Shown here: piece by piece, positions 43,614 to 56,582 of the stretch
Layout of the letters: the number at the start of each line of letters is the position of its first letter
How positions within the stretch are numbered: the stretch's first letter is position 1
Source: Nymphaea colorata
Taxonomy: Eukaryota > Streptophyta > Magnoliopsida > Nymphaeales > Nymphaeaceae
Length of the DNA: 64,000 bases
Assembly: GCF_008831285.2 (NCBI RefSeq)
Contig: NC_045150.1
Coordinates: 13,313,868 to 13,377,867, forward strand
Direction: 5' to 3'
Program-made: the position numbers and the translations under genes
Notes under the pieces: generated by a model
What the model saw: only the letters and a program-made list of their open reading frames with translations
What the model was told of the DNA's origin: nothing
Databases searched by the model: none

Positions 43614-44240
43614 GATCCATGCGGTTTGTTTTTGGTTACACATATGTCGAGTGTATCGGTGGCAACCTTTGACTGGTTTGCTGTTGATGGGGGTGGGTGT
43701 AAATTAAGGACAATATTCAGCCTTATTTTTCATGTAGTATTCAATCAATATTTGTAATATTTATAAAATAAATATCGTACTTGAAACATATCAATATTTC
43801 CTAATACTTATATTAATTATAACTAATGGGTTTTAACCATACCAAATATCAGTGATTTAAATCTTTAAAGTAATAGGACTTGTAAACATTGATGATTTAA
43901 ACTATCCTTCAAACGGAGCACTATGTGATATATAAAAATTTTAATGACAAGAGAGAGAAACTCTTTAAAAATGGTGGACTAGGCATTGTTTTTGAAAAAA
44001 ATTCATTTCAAGGTCGATCGGTTTTGTTATTCCGGTCGAAAAGGGCTTTTCATCCCTACTGCCACCTCCTACCTTGTTGTGTGTGTAAGAAACCAACGAA
44101 GAACAGAGAGAGAACGAGAAGCGAGTGAGTGAGAAGATGAGGGACGGCGAGACAACAGGGAGACAATTTAGAAGGCATGCACTTTTTTTTTTTTTAGTTT
44201 GGAAAGGAGAAACACAGTTTAGGGTTTCGTTTTTGAGGGA
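43614..44240 (+). repeat. Duplicated 3' flank of TNL copy 2
   Basis: Matches 35864-36190 (copy 1) and 58745-59760 (copy 3), including CTTCAAACGGAGCACTATG and AAACTCTTTAAAAATG. No coding content; the flank shows that the duplicated unit extends well beyond the gene. Confidence 0.75.
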
Positions 44241-45275
44241 AAACGAATGGCATTTGAGGTGCTGCCTTCAATTTGCTCTATGCATCATGCACTTTCTTCA
44301 ATCTTCTAGAACATTGGACGATGCTGCTGTCCATCTCCTTGTCTGTCACATTGGACGATGTGTGGCCCACAATTTGTTGGGGACTGAATAATCTGAATTG
44401 GGTCAAGTCTGAGGGCCCCACATGAATGATGTTAATTTAAAACATATAAAATGCATGTATGATTTTTCATGACTTCACAAAATTACGTCAAAAAGGTCGT
44501 TAATATGTACCATTCATTCTTCTGTCTAAACAAAAAAAATTCCAGCTAACAAATAAAACCTCTATGCCCTTCAAAACTATGAAAGGAAAGTCAAAGCAAA
44601 AAAAAATACATACAAAAGATCAACAAATATTTATAATATCAGCCTTCATTGAATTTTCAAAGACTGGCATAAAAAAAGTCTGGTGCTCCGAGTAAGAACA
44701 CTGAACTGGTGACATCAATTTTTCCAGATGCCTTGGCCAGGTCGGTTCGAACCAGCTGAACCCCCATTTACAAACTCGATGAATTTAAAGCTTGTACATC
44801 ATTTTTAAAGTTAAATTTTAAATATAGCTTTAAAATGGAACCTCAGGGCCACCACGTGGCGCTTCAAACTATTAATGATAAAAAAAATTGAAAAAAATAA
44901 ATAATAAATAACTCTCACTAAAAGAGGAAATTAGCTACATGCTCCTCCCCATCTTTCCCTTTCACCAAATCTACCAAATAAATAAATAAATAAAATTTCA
45001 TAACCCCTTCTCATTAAAAGAAGGGAGAATACTCGACAAGAGGGTAGCGGTTGCAACCCATAGCCGTTGCAACCCACCTCGCACCTCTTTCCTTTCCCCT
45101 CCCGATCGTAGACTGGAAAGAGAGGAGGAGGGCTGTCTTCCTTACCACAAAAAGAAAAAAATCCAATATAAAAAAACTTTTTGGTTTGAGTCATGTATTT
45201 TATTTTGCTGTTACAAAAAAAAACATTGATCAGAGAAACAGCCGGTCAGTATTCAATTATAGACCAGTTCCATAT

Positions 45276-45336
<61 letters not shown>

Positions 45337-48300
45337 CAGTGATTTACTCAGTATTTCTGTCTACTACAGACTTTTCCAGCAAATTAGGTAGGGTAGCTTT
45401 GTTTCTTTTCTTGTCATCTCTGTATGAATGTTTATCGTTTTTCTTTACTTTTGTCTTCACGTAAATTTTAGATGTAGATTAATGTAGATCCAGCATGTTC
45501 GAATCCTTAAGCGATGCCAAATTCATATTACGTGATGATTCTGAGCTTTGTCCAAAATTGAATGTGATTTACGAAGCAGTTCTAGATTCTTTGTCAAAAT
45601 TCGTTCTTCTATATGCTCCTCCTTCAAAAATTAGGAACTCGAAAAATACACCTTCAAAAATCATTCCGTATAGTGGAGTTGATTCTTTGATGTGTTGGTT
45701 TATGCTTCAGGCCAATTGCATGATTTTAGCAGGGTATGTGCTCTCCTATTCATATTTTTAAAAATAGTTTGTCTCTGCCTCACCCTGTTTGAAAACCGAA
45801 TCCTGTTTTTCTGCACATGGTCAACATCAAAAACTCATAACTCTTGGCCACACCATTTTCAGACATGTCCATGTTCTGTTCTGTTTTTATAGAACATGCA
45901 TTTGAAGGTCCCTGAAATTCAAAACCAAATCTTTTTCCATCTATTTTTTGAAAATTGTTCTTGTAGATTGGTGTGAATCACCAAGTTAAATATGAATTTC
46001 TTATACATGGTTCTTATTCATATATACTAAATGTCTAATTAATTCTAAGTTAGTTTAGATTATGTTGTATTAATGCTTGTTGCATTGCATATAGCTTGAA
46101 TTCATGTCGCATATCGTGAAACTTTGAAATCACTTAGATTTTAGGTCCATATTTATATTAATTACTCAAACAATCGTATATGTGATGCGATGGCACTCAT
46201 ATATGAACTTGGACCTATTTAATGTGCATATAACACACATTTTTTTCATGAATTTAAAAAAAAAATGCACGATTTCAAATTTGGACCTATGTTACAAAAT
46301 GATTTCCAATGCAATCCTGCTGGAGGGAGGCCCCGGACCATTTTATTGAAGAACTATGGACAATATTTTACAAAACGATTTGAAAACCTCAATTTTAGAT
46401 TAGATTGAGATCCAAACCCTACAGTCAAAAGCCACTTGTTGCCTAGGCGATTTGGTGTTCATGATCAATACCGAACACCAAAACCTCTACTAAGTCTACA
46501 GATTTAGGTCTTTTCCCGAGGAATTGGACTCGATCAGTGAAGGATCCAAGAAAGTATCATCAAAACCCGGATTATGATAAAAAAACCAAATTCGATCTTG
46601 TTGAAATACATGATGTTGAGAATTTGAGTTGAAGTATCAAATGTAGAACTAGTAAGGTAGAACGAGTCGATATTCATTCAATAAATTCAAAATTATGATC
46701 AATAGATCCAAAACAGTGTCTTTGCATTCTTAGTATTAAATCTATGTATGGTTGTAGATCAGGATTGGATAGACGATTAAACACATTAGATGAAATTTTA
46801 AATATAGAATTGAGATGAGTCGGATCCTAGGAACGAGCCTCGTTAAAGAACATAAAGATCCAAATGATCTCTCGGTGAGTATTGATAAGCGGACTGACAA
46901 TTATAATACAAAATATCCAAATTACAGAGGATTTGAATTTCATGATTACTTGACTAAGCGATGCCCGATAGAGGAATGGAAATATTTACGGAGTATTTCA
47001 TTTGAATTACAAAGCGATGCAATTCAAGCTTGACCTTATTGAAATTTGATCTCATTGAAGTTGAGTATTGGATTTAGATCTAGAATACAAACCGAGAGGA
47101 ACAAATCAAAGGCTTATGTTAAGAATCGTTAGAGAAGTCCATGCCAGCTTTCCCCTTTCATTCAAATATCTAAAATTTGAGTGGACTGATTTTAGATGAT
47201 ATTTCGAGTTTAAATCAGGATCAATCGAATTAAAGATCATATTTCAGTTTAATCAGGCATTAAATATGTAGTCAATAAATTTTTAATTGGTCTTACGACA
47301 GTAGATCTCGCAGTGCTTATCCATATAACTGAATTCGAGTCCACTATCCCTGCCTATCTCCACCCACCCCTTATTATCTATATCTCTTACATTTAAAGGC
47401 GGTACAAGAGAGTTTCATTTTTTTCCTTCTTTTCGTGACTTTCCAAGTATTGACCATCAAAGGGACTCAAAATATTTTTCAAAATTCTTACAAGGGCCTG
47501 AAAAACGTTATAAATGAAATTTTACTAAGCCCCTTGGCTCACCCCTGTGTCTCGGGTTTCAAATGTCGACCAATCAATATGGGGCCGGTTTAAGTCAATT
47601 AACTCCTGTGTTTGAATAAAATATTAACAATAATTTCTTTTTTTTATTTGTAAACTATAATTCCTATGGGTGGACGTGCATAACGAGGGAAACAACCTGA
47701 TGAATTTAGAAGAAAACCAATATCAACAAACCTTGGGTATGAGGTTTTCAACCATTTTAGTATCTATGTTTTGGAATTTCATCATCCACACGTGACGCGT
47801 GACGTTTTGCTTAGTACGATTATGTTGTTAATTTACCAAGAAAATTGCTATTTTCTCGATTTTAAGAAAAAAAAGAAAATAGTTTACTTTTCACTGGAAG
47901 TCAAGAATTTTCTGTCAACAAGAAGACAGCATTAAATATATGTACGCTAGCACAAATCGAAATTAAATTTACTTAGTGGGACCATTACAAATTATATTCT
48001 ATAAAAAATGTAAAGTGGGGCTAGTATTGTTTGATTATAAATATTCGGAAAATGCCCAAAAAGATACATTAAAAAAGTTCATGACAATAAAAACCATACC
48101 TGTTGTTGAAAGATACCTAAATTTTGCACCATTACTCAAAACAACCATTTGTCCATTACCCTAATTAGGCAATCGACTTAAGATGGGGTTTAGATGATAA
48201 AAATAGTAAAATACTACCCTTAATGAAGATAAATTGCAAGATCATTAGTATGTGTCAACTTTCCTAACTATATCCGATATTATTAACTCGGGATTAATTC

Positions 48301-49590
48301 TATCTGAATAATTTATTTTTTAACTACATTTAAAATGAATATGATTTTTCAATTAATGATCTACTTACTGATTTAACAATGTCAAACAAATTGCTAATTA
48401 ACCATAACAAAAATTAAGTTGGATGTAGAAATATGAAAATTACATGTGCTTACTGATTCATCAGCCATACACCTTCTCCCTGTTTGGACTTTGAATGACG
48501 CAGCATAGCTATTCTGCTATGCAGATTCTTTCTTTTTCCCAAGAGAGCCAATCCTTTTTTTCCATGTAGAGATTCATGTCCCCTCTTGTCACTTTTAACC
48601 CTCACCAACTCGAGAAGAAATAATTGCCTGTATGCAATCAACTTAAAAAGGAAGTTCCTTGATAGGCCGTAATTCCCTGACACTGGAACCACGCAGCTCC
48701 AAATGACGATCCACTTACTTTCATTCCCACCTTGCTCATGCAGGAAATATGTTAAGCATTGCACATCACACTGTTATGGTGATTGATTAAAAGGAAGATA
48801 TAGGTCGCCATACATGAGATTCATTAGAAGCAGTTTCAGTAGGCAACTCATGTGAAATTGTTAGAACTCTACTGCAGAAGTGAAACAAAAGTTTAAATTT
48901 GGTGGAAAGTTCCACGACGAAACAAACGCAGAACTAAACCTGGAAATTTTCACACCGATATGGAACTTTGCTTCCAGCAATCAAGTTCCACCAAGATAGG
49001 TGGAACCTTATTGCGGGGCAAATTTTGGACCATTGAAGTGCTTGCCTCTTTTCTTTCTCTCTATCATCCGTAGAGGAAGCTTGACCACTCAGCCGGCCGG
49101 GACGTATTCAGTTATTCTTGAAGGAATGGGTTCGAGTAGACAGGTTGAGAAGACAATGGCTTCCTCAAAGTTGACTTCAGGTATGGCAAGCTACATTCAA
49201 AGGTCTCCAATCAATTCAACGTATTCAACAATGATGAAAATGGAAACATCTTGAATACCAACGGAACGCCCAAATCCAACAATGACAGCAAAGGGAAAAC
49301 GCCCAAATCCAATGACAGCAAGGGAAAGATTGATTCTAAGAGGACACACGACATCTATGAACGTCAAAATCCAGCACATAGTCTTCAATCTGAAACGGTG
49401 GGAAAAGGAAAAGGAAAGACACAAAATTGTGTCTTAATTAAACAAAATCCTCCAATATTTATTTGATATCGCTAGCAGTTACAAATTGTTGTATATATAC
49501 TGTAATCGTCACGTAATTCTGTTTTTCTTGTTTCTCTCTCTCACTCTGTTTTCTCGTTTTTCTTTCTCTCTCCATTTCGTGCTTTCTATA
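44241..49590. other. Long stretch without a supported gene
   Basis: An (AC)n(TA)n microsatellite lies at about 45275-45333. Frames at 45495-45761 (MFESLSDAKFILRDD...), 46815-47033 and 48450-48764 (minus) have no family I recognise and no splice context. The end of the stretch, about 49440-49590, is pyrimidine-rich and is probably the 3' end of a copia LTR, because a tRNA-Met-like primer site follows at 49591. Confidence 0.45.
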
Positions 49591-50116
49591 TGGCATCAGA
49601 GCCATCGGTACTCATGGCTTCCTCTTCCTACAGCAGCTTCTTCCAACAATTCATTTTTTCCTTACCCAATGAATCTGAATGTGTGGAACTTTGTCTCCTT
49701 GAAACTGACACACAGCAACTTCTTACTATGGAAGACAAATCTTGGCTCTTATTGAGAGTCAAGACATAGAGGGGTTCTTGACAGGCTCGACCCCCACTCC
49801 ACCTAATATCATCGAAGACCCTGTTGATCCGCAAAAGTTCATCTCCAATCCTAAGTTTGAATCATGGCGTCGATCTGATCGTCTTGTCAAAGGATGGATT
49901 GCTGGTAAGTTATCTGAAAGTGTACCTAAGCTGGGATCCACTTTTGGCAAACGAGACTTGCCAGGAGAATCAGTGGGACTTGACAAAGGATGTCCATAAG
50001 CAGACACAGAAAAGTAAAGTCAAACGGTTTGGATGACTCTCTCTCCATAAGGCGATTCCTGACCCATTTCCTGTGGCCTTCACTGTCAAGTTGCTGGTTT
50101 CTGATCCAGTCATGAT
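49591..50116 (+). pseudogene. Ty1/copia primer site and gag relic
   Basis: TGGCATCAGAGCC (49591-49603) is one base from the common plant tRNA-Met primer site. The following gag reads VSLKLTHSNFLLWKT, then after a frameshift ALIESQDIEGFLTGSTPTPP and FESWRRSDRLVKGWIAGKLS. This is the N-terminal gag of plant copia elements (K-L-x-x-x-N-F-L-LWK and W-x-x-x-D-x-L-x-x-W). Further shifts follow (SVPKL, then out of frame) and similarity is lost after about 50116. Protease, integrase and polymerase are absent, so only the 5' end of the element remains. Confidence 0.75.
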
Positions 50117-51005
50117 TTAAAGGATTAGTAATTGCATCAGAATAATATCACATCGTAAATGACAATAAAAAACAAAAAAAAAAATTGAGGATGCCTACTT
50201 AAACATTGTCAACAAAAATTTTGAAAAAACAAACCTAAATAGTGTTGGTTGCCTAGTCAAAGGGAGCATGGAGTTACAAAGGGTGAAAGCTAAAATGGTC
50301 CACATTTTGACTCAATGTCAATAACCTAGAGTTAAATCCAGATGACCAAGAAACAGAACCAACTGTCAAGAAAAAAGTTAAGAGATGGGCCTTATCTGTG
50401 AAGATGACAGAAAACTAAAAAGGAGGTCTTAATTTATCCAATAGTTCTGTGGCAGCCTTACTACCCAACAATCCCTCCATAACCTATATCAACAACAGCT
50501 GACTATGTAAGATTCCAAAACTTTTTTAATCATGTAACAGATTTTGACAAGAAAAGAATGATCGTGCTAGTACATATGATATTAGCAAGCACATCTAGCA
50601 AAGGGTGAAGGCATCAATGAGTAATGCATCTTTACATCATATAAAGTAGAAAGTTATTACATTATAAATTTATAATTAAAGCAGACCCTTTAAGGATATG
50701 CTCTTCCACCAGCATCACATCCAAAACAGGCGTTAGTGTCAAAGTTTCAAACCCAAATATCAGCCATGGGAATTGCAGTTAAGTACATAAACCCATATTA
50801 CACTCGATATTGGCTCAAGCTACTCATGTGTGCCTTATACTTTTCAATGCACCATTGCTCAATACTTCCTTGCTTTGATATCAAAAAATGTACTCATCAC
50901 GTGCAACCTCAACATTTGAAAAAAATGCCACACCCACACATCACACATATCTGACATAGCTTCTCAAGGAAATAACAATTGAAAGGCAAGCAGATGTGAG
51001 ATTAC
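50117..51005. other. Stretch without a supported gene
   Basis: AT-rich, intron-like DNA between the copia relic and the DBR1-like exon. Nothing recognised. Confidence 0.5.
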
Positions 51006-51199
51006 CTCTTCCTTAAAGAATGGCTTTTGACTGATCAATTTTTCCCGATCTCCATATTTTGTAATACCACGAGGCCATTCATGCGAAATGAAGATATCAA
51101 TAGGCTCCTCAATTTGCATTAGCTTGTGTACATCATGTTCACGCACATGATATATGGACCTAATTTCTTTTTCATTGTAAGGTGCTCGTTCATAGTGTC
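51006..51199 (-). pseudogene. DBR1: Lariat debranching enzyme (DBR1) exon fragment
   Basis: On the minus strand, after an acceptor TATTAACAG, the exon reads GHYERAPYNEKEIRSIYHVR, then DVHKLMQIEEPIDIFISHEW, PRGITKYGD and KPFFKEE. It ends at a donor GAG|GTAATC. RNA lariat debranching enzymes share RSxYHVR, PIDIF-x-SHDWP-x-GI and K-x-FF; the His of SHDWP coordinates an active-site metal and is kept, while the Asp is Glu here. The enzyme cuts 2'-5' bonds in excised intron lariats in the nucleus. The exon has an open frame and good splice sites. I could not find the exons expected on either side (for example the SAHLH-containing one), so it is probably an isolated copy. An intact gene with long introns is possible. 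Confidence 0.8.
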
Positions 51200-52733
51200 C
51201 TGTTAATAGAAAGCTTGATATATTTACATTGCTCATACCATCAAGCAAGCAGAGCAAAAAAAATCAAAACAAAAGAGACTTGGCAAAAATTACATCCAAA
51301 CTACAACTGAGATGCATATGGACAATAAACCATGGACTAATTAATGAATGCAGATTTATATTATAAAGCATTGCCACATATATTATGTATGGGTATTATA
51401 CAGCGAGGAATATCTCGCGTATAATACGACAAAATTATATATCTCAGGAAAATTCAGAACATTTTTTAAAACATTAAAACATTTAAAAAATCCTGAAAAT
51501 TATAAAAAATAAAAAATTCATAAAAAATACAACATTTCAATTAAGACAGAGGTTTTTAAGTTGTCCTAACATTAAAGTATCTTTGCTAAGGTCAAAAGAC
51601 TAATTATGAGTAACTTTTTTAGAAAGGTTGTTTTACACATGGTACCTTGTGCAGCATCAGTTAAGTTGTTAGAATACTAACAAATAGGTCCACACTGTCT
51701 TTGCATTCTTTATTAGTAGACATGTTTAAGAATCTATACACAAATGTGTTTATGCACATGCATTTCTTATTGATTTTACTTTAATTGACTGACTTATCCT
51801 TTTAGGGGCTTGACTGACTTGTATATGGCTTTCAATTTTTTGCAACTTAGCTAAGTGATGGGGACAATGAATTCAACAAATAACATAGCTGGCAAACCCA
51901 TAAATTGGACTTGGATCAGCCAACTACTGGGTTGCTTGGTCAGTGAGTTGTCTCGGTGACTCGGCTTAGTCGGGCCTTAAATTTTTATAACATATTTCTA
52001 CTACAGACCAATGAAGAAAGTTCAACATATCTATAAATTGACAAGTAATACAATCAACTCTGTATGTAATATGTAGACTCATGAGCAACATTTTGGCAAT
52101 TACAAAAAAGGTATCCTATTTCACAATTAAACTCTTGTAAGTTGAAAAATTAGTTATTAATAATAAAAACTAATAAAAATCAGACTTCACATATCAGTCA
52201 TTACGTGGCACATGCATATAGAAAATTAGTGCTATATATTAGCAAAACAACGTCTGTTAAAGGAACAAGTAACTGATAAGATATTAACATAAACTAGCAT
52301 GAGACGAGAGAACTACTCTATAAAAGGGATTCTATCATGAGAAAACTACTCCATAATCCATCTTTTCTATATATATATATATATGTCATTTTATTAGTTG
52401 TTAAGGTATATGCCACTACAATTTTTTTTTCAAAAAAATAAAATTACACATTCAGGCCATCAGTTCAGTTTGATATTATTGTTTATGTTTCTACCAGTAC
52501 TCCTATATCAGAACTATCACATGCACGAATTGCTTGCTAGTGTAAAATGCAATTGTTCTGGATTTAAAGCAACCTATAGCACGCTTGACCTAAGGATTAA
52601 CATTGTTACGCTAGCCAACCATCAATAACATGTTTTTAGTATCTGTTTTTGGTAGCAGAGATAAAAGATGTTAGAAGGAAAAAGGAGAGAGAAAAGGATT
52701 TAGAAGGCATTGACCCATCAAATATAATTTCAG
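51200..52733. other. Stretch without a supported gene; second hairpin repeat
   Basis: AT-rich. It contains the GTATTATAC hairpin repeat at 51393-51427 and a (TA)n run near 52369-52384. No coding similarity seen. Confidence 0.5.
51393..51427. repeat. GTATTATAC/GTATAATAC hairpin repeat, copy 2
   Basis: GTATTATAC and GTATAATAC flank GCGAG...CTCGC, so 14 of the 17 bases on each side pair. The sequence after it (AAAATTATATATCTCAGGAA) loosely follows that of copy 1 at 28940. Confidence 0.8.
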
Positions 52734-54596
52734 ATTCTCGTAGGTAGGCCGGGAACAAACTTTCCTATGCCATTAAATCCAAAAGATGAAAGCAGCGAGG
52801 ATAATGATGAAGGTGATACTGATGATGAAGTTAGTGATAGTGATGAGAAGAATGATGCACTACATGAAGATGGTATGTAAAGCTCAGTCCAATAAATCGT
52901 CTTACTCTGATGGTTCTTGGTATTTTGTGTCTATTTGTATAAAATACTAAGAACATTTAGCTTTCCTGTTTGACATTCGTCATGTTCTTACGACTGATAA
53001 CTATTCTTGCCTCAGTTTGTTGTGGAAGGACCATCTATGTGCGTAAGAGACAACAACTGATGAGTTGCTGTTCTGGATATGGAAAGCCAATTATTCTCTG
53101 TAAATCCAATAATCTTGGAAGCCATATTTCCTAGCTCTAATCCTGGAGAGCGGTGTATAGCTGGTAGCCTTCAAACTGCAACCCGGATGGACAGAAACTC
53201 TAAAATTATATTATAGGGTTCTGGTTGCCATGTGTAGGGCAGAATCTCAGACATTGCACAGTAAAAATTTGACATCATTCCTAACAAGTTAGAGGTTTCA
53301 TAGGTGCATGCTTGCTTGTTCTGCTGAATTGGTTTTGGCAACACACAAAACACTGAGAACTGGAAGTACTGCCTTTGACTTGAGTAAGGTGATAGAGAGC
53401 TTTGCTAGACATGAAGAAACTCTTCGTCGAGAGTTGAAGCATCACCTTAATTCTTTATAAGAACGTCCTTTGGAAAGTTTGGCGTGGGAAAGAGGCTCCT
53501 CAATGTACAACTCTTTAATTGTTGCAAAACCATCTCTGGGTGCAGAAATAAACCGGCTAGGACTTTTAGCAGAACTGATGCCATCGCTGGATGCAATCGC
53601 ATTGCAACAGAACATCACCGCTGGAAGTCTGCAACCTCTCCCTGCTCTTCATAAACATGAAACTTCATCTGGTAGGTGGATATGTTGAGACTATTAAAGA
53701 AAAGCAGAGATTCAAGGAATGCCTAATTTAACGTGGTTCAGTGTAAACTCACACCTACACCTACGTCCACAAAGGCAGCTATCGTTCTTAGTGTCGATAG
53801 GCCTGGATCATTCTTCTATTTACAATAGAATTACAGGCATCATCATTTCCTGATTTACAGGATTTACATTGATCTTTACAGAAGGAAACAATATCTAATT
53901 TACAGTCATTGTTTCCCCGTTTAGTTGTTGCATCTCTTTGTTTGTCAACTGCATCTTCATCTTTTGGAATATTGAAGCTGTCTAGGCCAGCCGTTGTCTC
54001 TATATTACTGTCTTCATACTGTTGGCCAGATGATGTTTCCTTCTTGGTATTGTAAGGATTACAATCGCTACTGTTTCTATCATTATAGCTGGCTGGAGTT
54101 TCCTTTGCTAATCCCCTGATTTCTTCTTTCCTGTTTCCATCGTCATGGCTGGCTTGGTAAAGATCTTGGTTCAAGTTTGTTGAGGGCGTAATCTCTGAGA
54201 TATGGAAAGCATCTAGTCCCAAATATTCACAAACAAGAGTAAGACAGATTTTTTAAATATGTAGAAAAAACATACACATTTCAGATTCAGAAACCAGAAG
54301 AGGTCCAGAAATGCAAAAGATCTTGGTTCAAGTTTTTTTTTCTAGGAACTAAAACAATTTAAATATTCATTTCAAATTGTTATTAATCATGTTTCTTCTC
54401 TTCCTTGAAATGCTTATCACTGTTTCCACTAATTCAGCAATAGGAAAATTAATGGCCGGCTCAACTTTGATGGGGCTGGTTTGGTCTGCAATTCCCTTGT
54501 TGCGGGTAGTCTATATCTTCAAAACAGCAGCTCTGCTCCTGCTATTGAAGCTGCTACTTTGAGTTCACCGTTGAAGCGCAAGGAAACAGACAGGTA
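52734..54596 (+). pseudogene. Fragments of an unidentified multi-exon gene
   Basis: Three exon-like pieces in order. 52734-52872 (after TTTCAG, before GATG|GTATGT) encodes ILVGRPGTNFPMPLNPKD and then an Asp/Glu/Ser-rich run. 53344-53675 encodes [36 protein letters not shown], a stop, then [19 protein letters not shown] and more, ending near a GTAGGT donor. 54438-54596 (after ATTCAG, before GACAG|GTAATG) encodes FDGAGLVCNSLVAG and SPLKRKETDR. The splice signals and long frames point to a real gene, but I recognise no domain. The TAA after HLNSL at about 53458-53460 breaks exon two. An LTR-like sequence lies in the intron between pieces two and three. Confidence 0.45.
53683..54232 (-). repeat. 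Copia-type LTR or LTR fragment (tentative)
   Basis: Starts TGTTGAGACT and contains AACGTGGTTCAG with CCTACGTCCAC, the same layout as the LTR at 61007-61282 (TGTTAAAACT, AACGTGGTTCAG, CTTACATCCACG). The right edge and a target duplication could not be found. A 144-codon minus-strand frame across it looks incidental. Confidence 0.4.
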
Positions 54597-54689
54597 ATGC
54601 CTGAATCCATCCACCTTGTATTTAGTCCCCATCTTCTTGACGTTCTTTCTTTCGTGTGTACTTGCTACTGTTGACAATGAGCAATGAAG

Positions 54690-54932
54690 GGCTAACATTC
54701 TGTTTGGACCTTGTTGTTGTTGTATCTTCTGTGAGAGAATGTTGATCCAGTTGGTTTACTGTAGAAGAAATTCTCCTGTGACAAATATTCACAAAAAATA
54801 ACCACTCCCTCAATCGTTGAGCCTCTGGAAACTCAGGATTAACGAATAGCTGGCTCGAAGAAATCGTCCCAACTGATTTTCCACTGAAATCACTTACTCT
54901 ACCAGAAAAAACAGCCAAAACAGAGCGCATTC
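54690..54932 (-). pseudogene. Replication protein A large-subunit (RPA1) fragment
   Basis: On the minus strand the frame reads VLAVFSGRVSDFSGKSVGTI, then SSSQLFVNPEFPEAQRLREW. In plant RPA70 proteins the second DNA-binding OB fold carries exactly this run (GR-x-x-DF-x-GKS-x-GT-x-SSSQL-x-x-NP-x-x-PEA-x-x-LR-x-W). RPA1 binds single-stranded DNA in replication and repair. After LREW the similarity fades (LFFVNICHRRISSTV) and neither flanking exons nor a clear acceptor is visible, so it is a fragment. Some plant Helitrons also encode RPA1-like proteins, so a transposon source is an alternative. Confidence 0.75.
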
Positions 54933-56582
54933 AAGAATCACACATTTCTTGCAGCCTTTGTCTTTCCACGTTGCAAAAGTTATCCCAGATGGTTAATTCA
55001 ACACTTTTCCCTAACATGTCCTTCAACTCAAGAGTTCTTTTCTGTGTTTATATACCATTTTTTCTCATTATGGTAGAGGAAGGATGCACTGAGACAACTA
55101 CTCCAACAATATCAACTATATCATTAGAAATGCTGGACATCTGCAATATGTCTGTGAATCTCGCTGGCGGTTAATCATATCATATGTTTGATTGGACCGT
55201 TCACGTCTACTCTGCAGAAGATCAGTGTCTGTGGGGAAATACTGACGGTAAGATTATTGCTGATTTAAATCTAAAATGAGTTCATCTGGCTGCATGATCA
55301 AGCTTAAAACCAATAAAATGGGAGGCCTGAAAAAAACCCTTGTATCTGTAGGTCGTAACGGAGATTTGTCGATCTTGGAAAATTAAAAGATCGAAGTGGG
55401 TTACTCTTGTTGTTTCCAAAGACTCGTTCTAGGGTCATGCAAAACAATACACAATCTATGATTCTAAAGTACCTAGGTTAAACTCAATACATATTCACTA
55501 ACAACGGAAATACTCTCCATTTCGTGTTATTGATTCACATGGCCTAGCTATAGATTAGCTAGGAGGAAGAAGAGTGGGGAACCAAGGGCATGTTTGTTTG
55601 TTAAAAACTAGAAATTTGAGATCCGATTTTTAATTTCTTCCTTGTCCTTTTTTAGCAGCTTCGGGCCAAGAATGAGTCCAAGAAATAGGGTCTAAAGTTG
55701 TTGAAGTAGAAATGGCGCCCACTTTAATTTTTGCTACTCCATCTGGTGTCTGTGGCAGGCTTTCATAATTGACTGAGAAACAGTAGTCTATCTTCCAAAT
55801 TCAATGGGAGAAGGAAGGAGTCAATGCACCTACATCTGTACTGGCTTCTTCTTAATCAATCGGACAACATCCACAATCTGCACCAGAAGGAGGAAGAAGG
55901 TGCATAAAGAGGACGATAATCCCTTAATATTTACACGCCAATTATGTGATAAGACTCATTAATTATTGGCTTCACATTAACCCCACATAACATAATAAGG
56001 AGCACATCCCGTTAGAGGTACCCGCATAGGAGTCAGCGGATGCATAGCACGATTGGAAAAAGAAAAAAGTTTGTGCTGTCCCATTTCTCTGTACGTATCT
56101 TCAGAAATGGAGTTCACGAATCGCCGCCCAGTTTTGTAAAATCTGGTCTCTGGCAAATTCACGAACCTCAACTACGTTTATAAATTAGTTTATAGAAAAC
56201 ATAATAGTAAACAGTTTTAAGCTTAAGAGGCTATTACCTTTGACTGAATTGAATTGGAATCCTATGCTGGGTATAGTTTAGCAAAACAAATTTTGTTCAC
56301 ACTTATCATTGCAGGTTGACCTTGTAGACAAATAATCTAAGGTATATAACTTCGGGTTGGTTTAGGGAATCAGTAGAGTGGGGTTTGGATCTCATTTATC
56401 TTAAAGTAGATGTTTGGGTTCATATAGTTTAAATTCAATTATGTTTTCAACTAATCAGACCAGTGATGCTCTTTATATCCATTGGTACATCTTCTGTTTT
56501 ATTTGAAATGTGATTCTTTGTGAAAAACAGGTTTAGAATACATCATCTTAAACCTACTAGACTTTGAGTCTAAGTAGTTTGG
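54933..56582. other. Stretch without a supported gene
   Basis: Mixed AT-rich DNA with short frames only. The last 40 bases lead into TNL copy 3. Confidence 0.45.

Noticed and set aside
53788-54222. A 144-codon minus-strand frame as a real protein
   Set aside because: It is polar, without a recognisable domain, and overlaps LTR-like sequence (AACGTGGTTCAG block).
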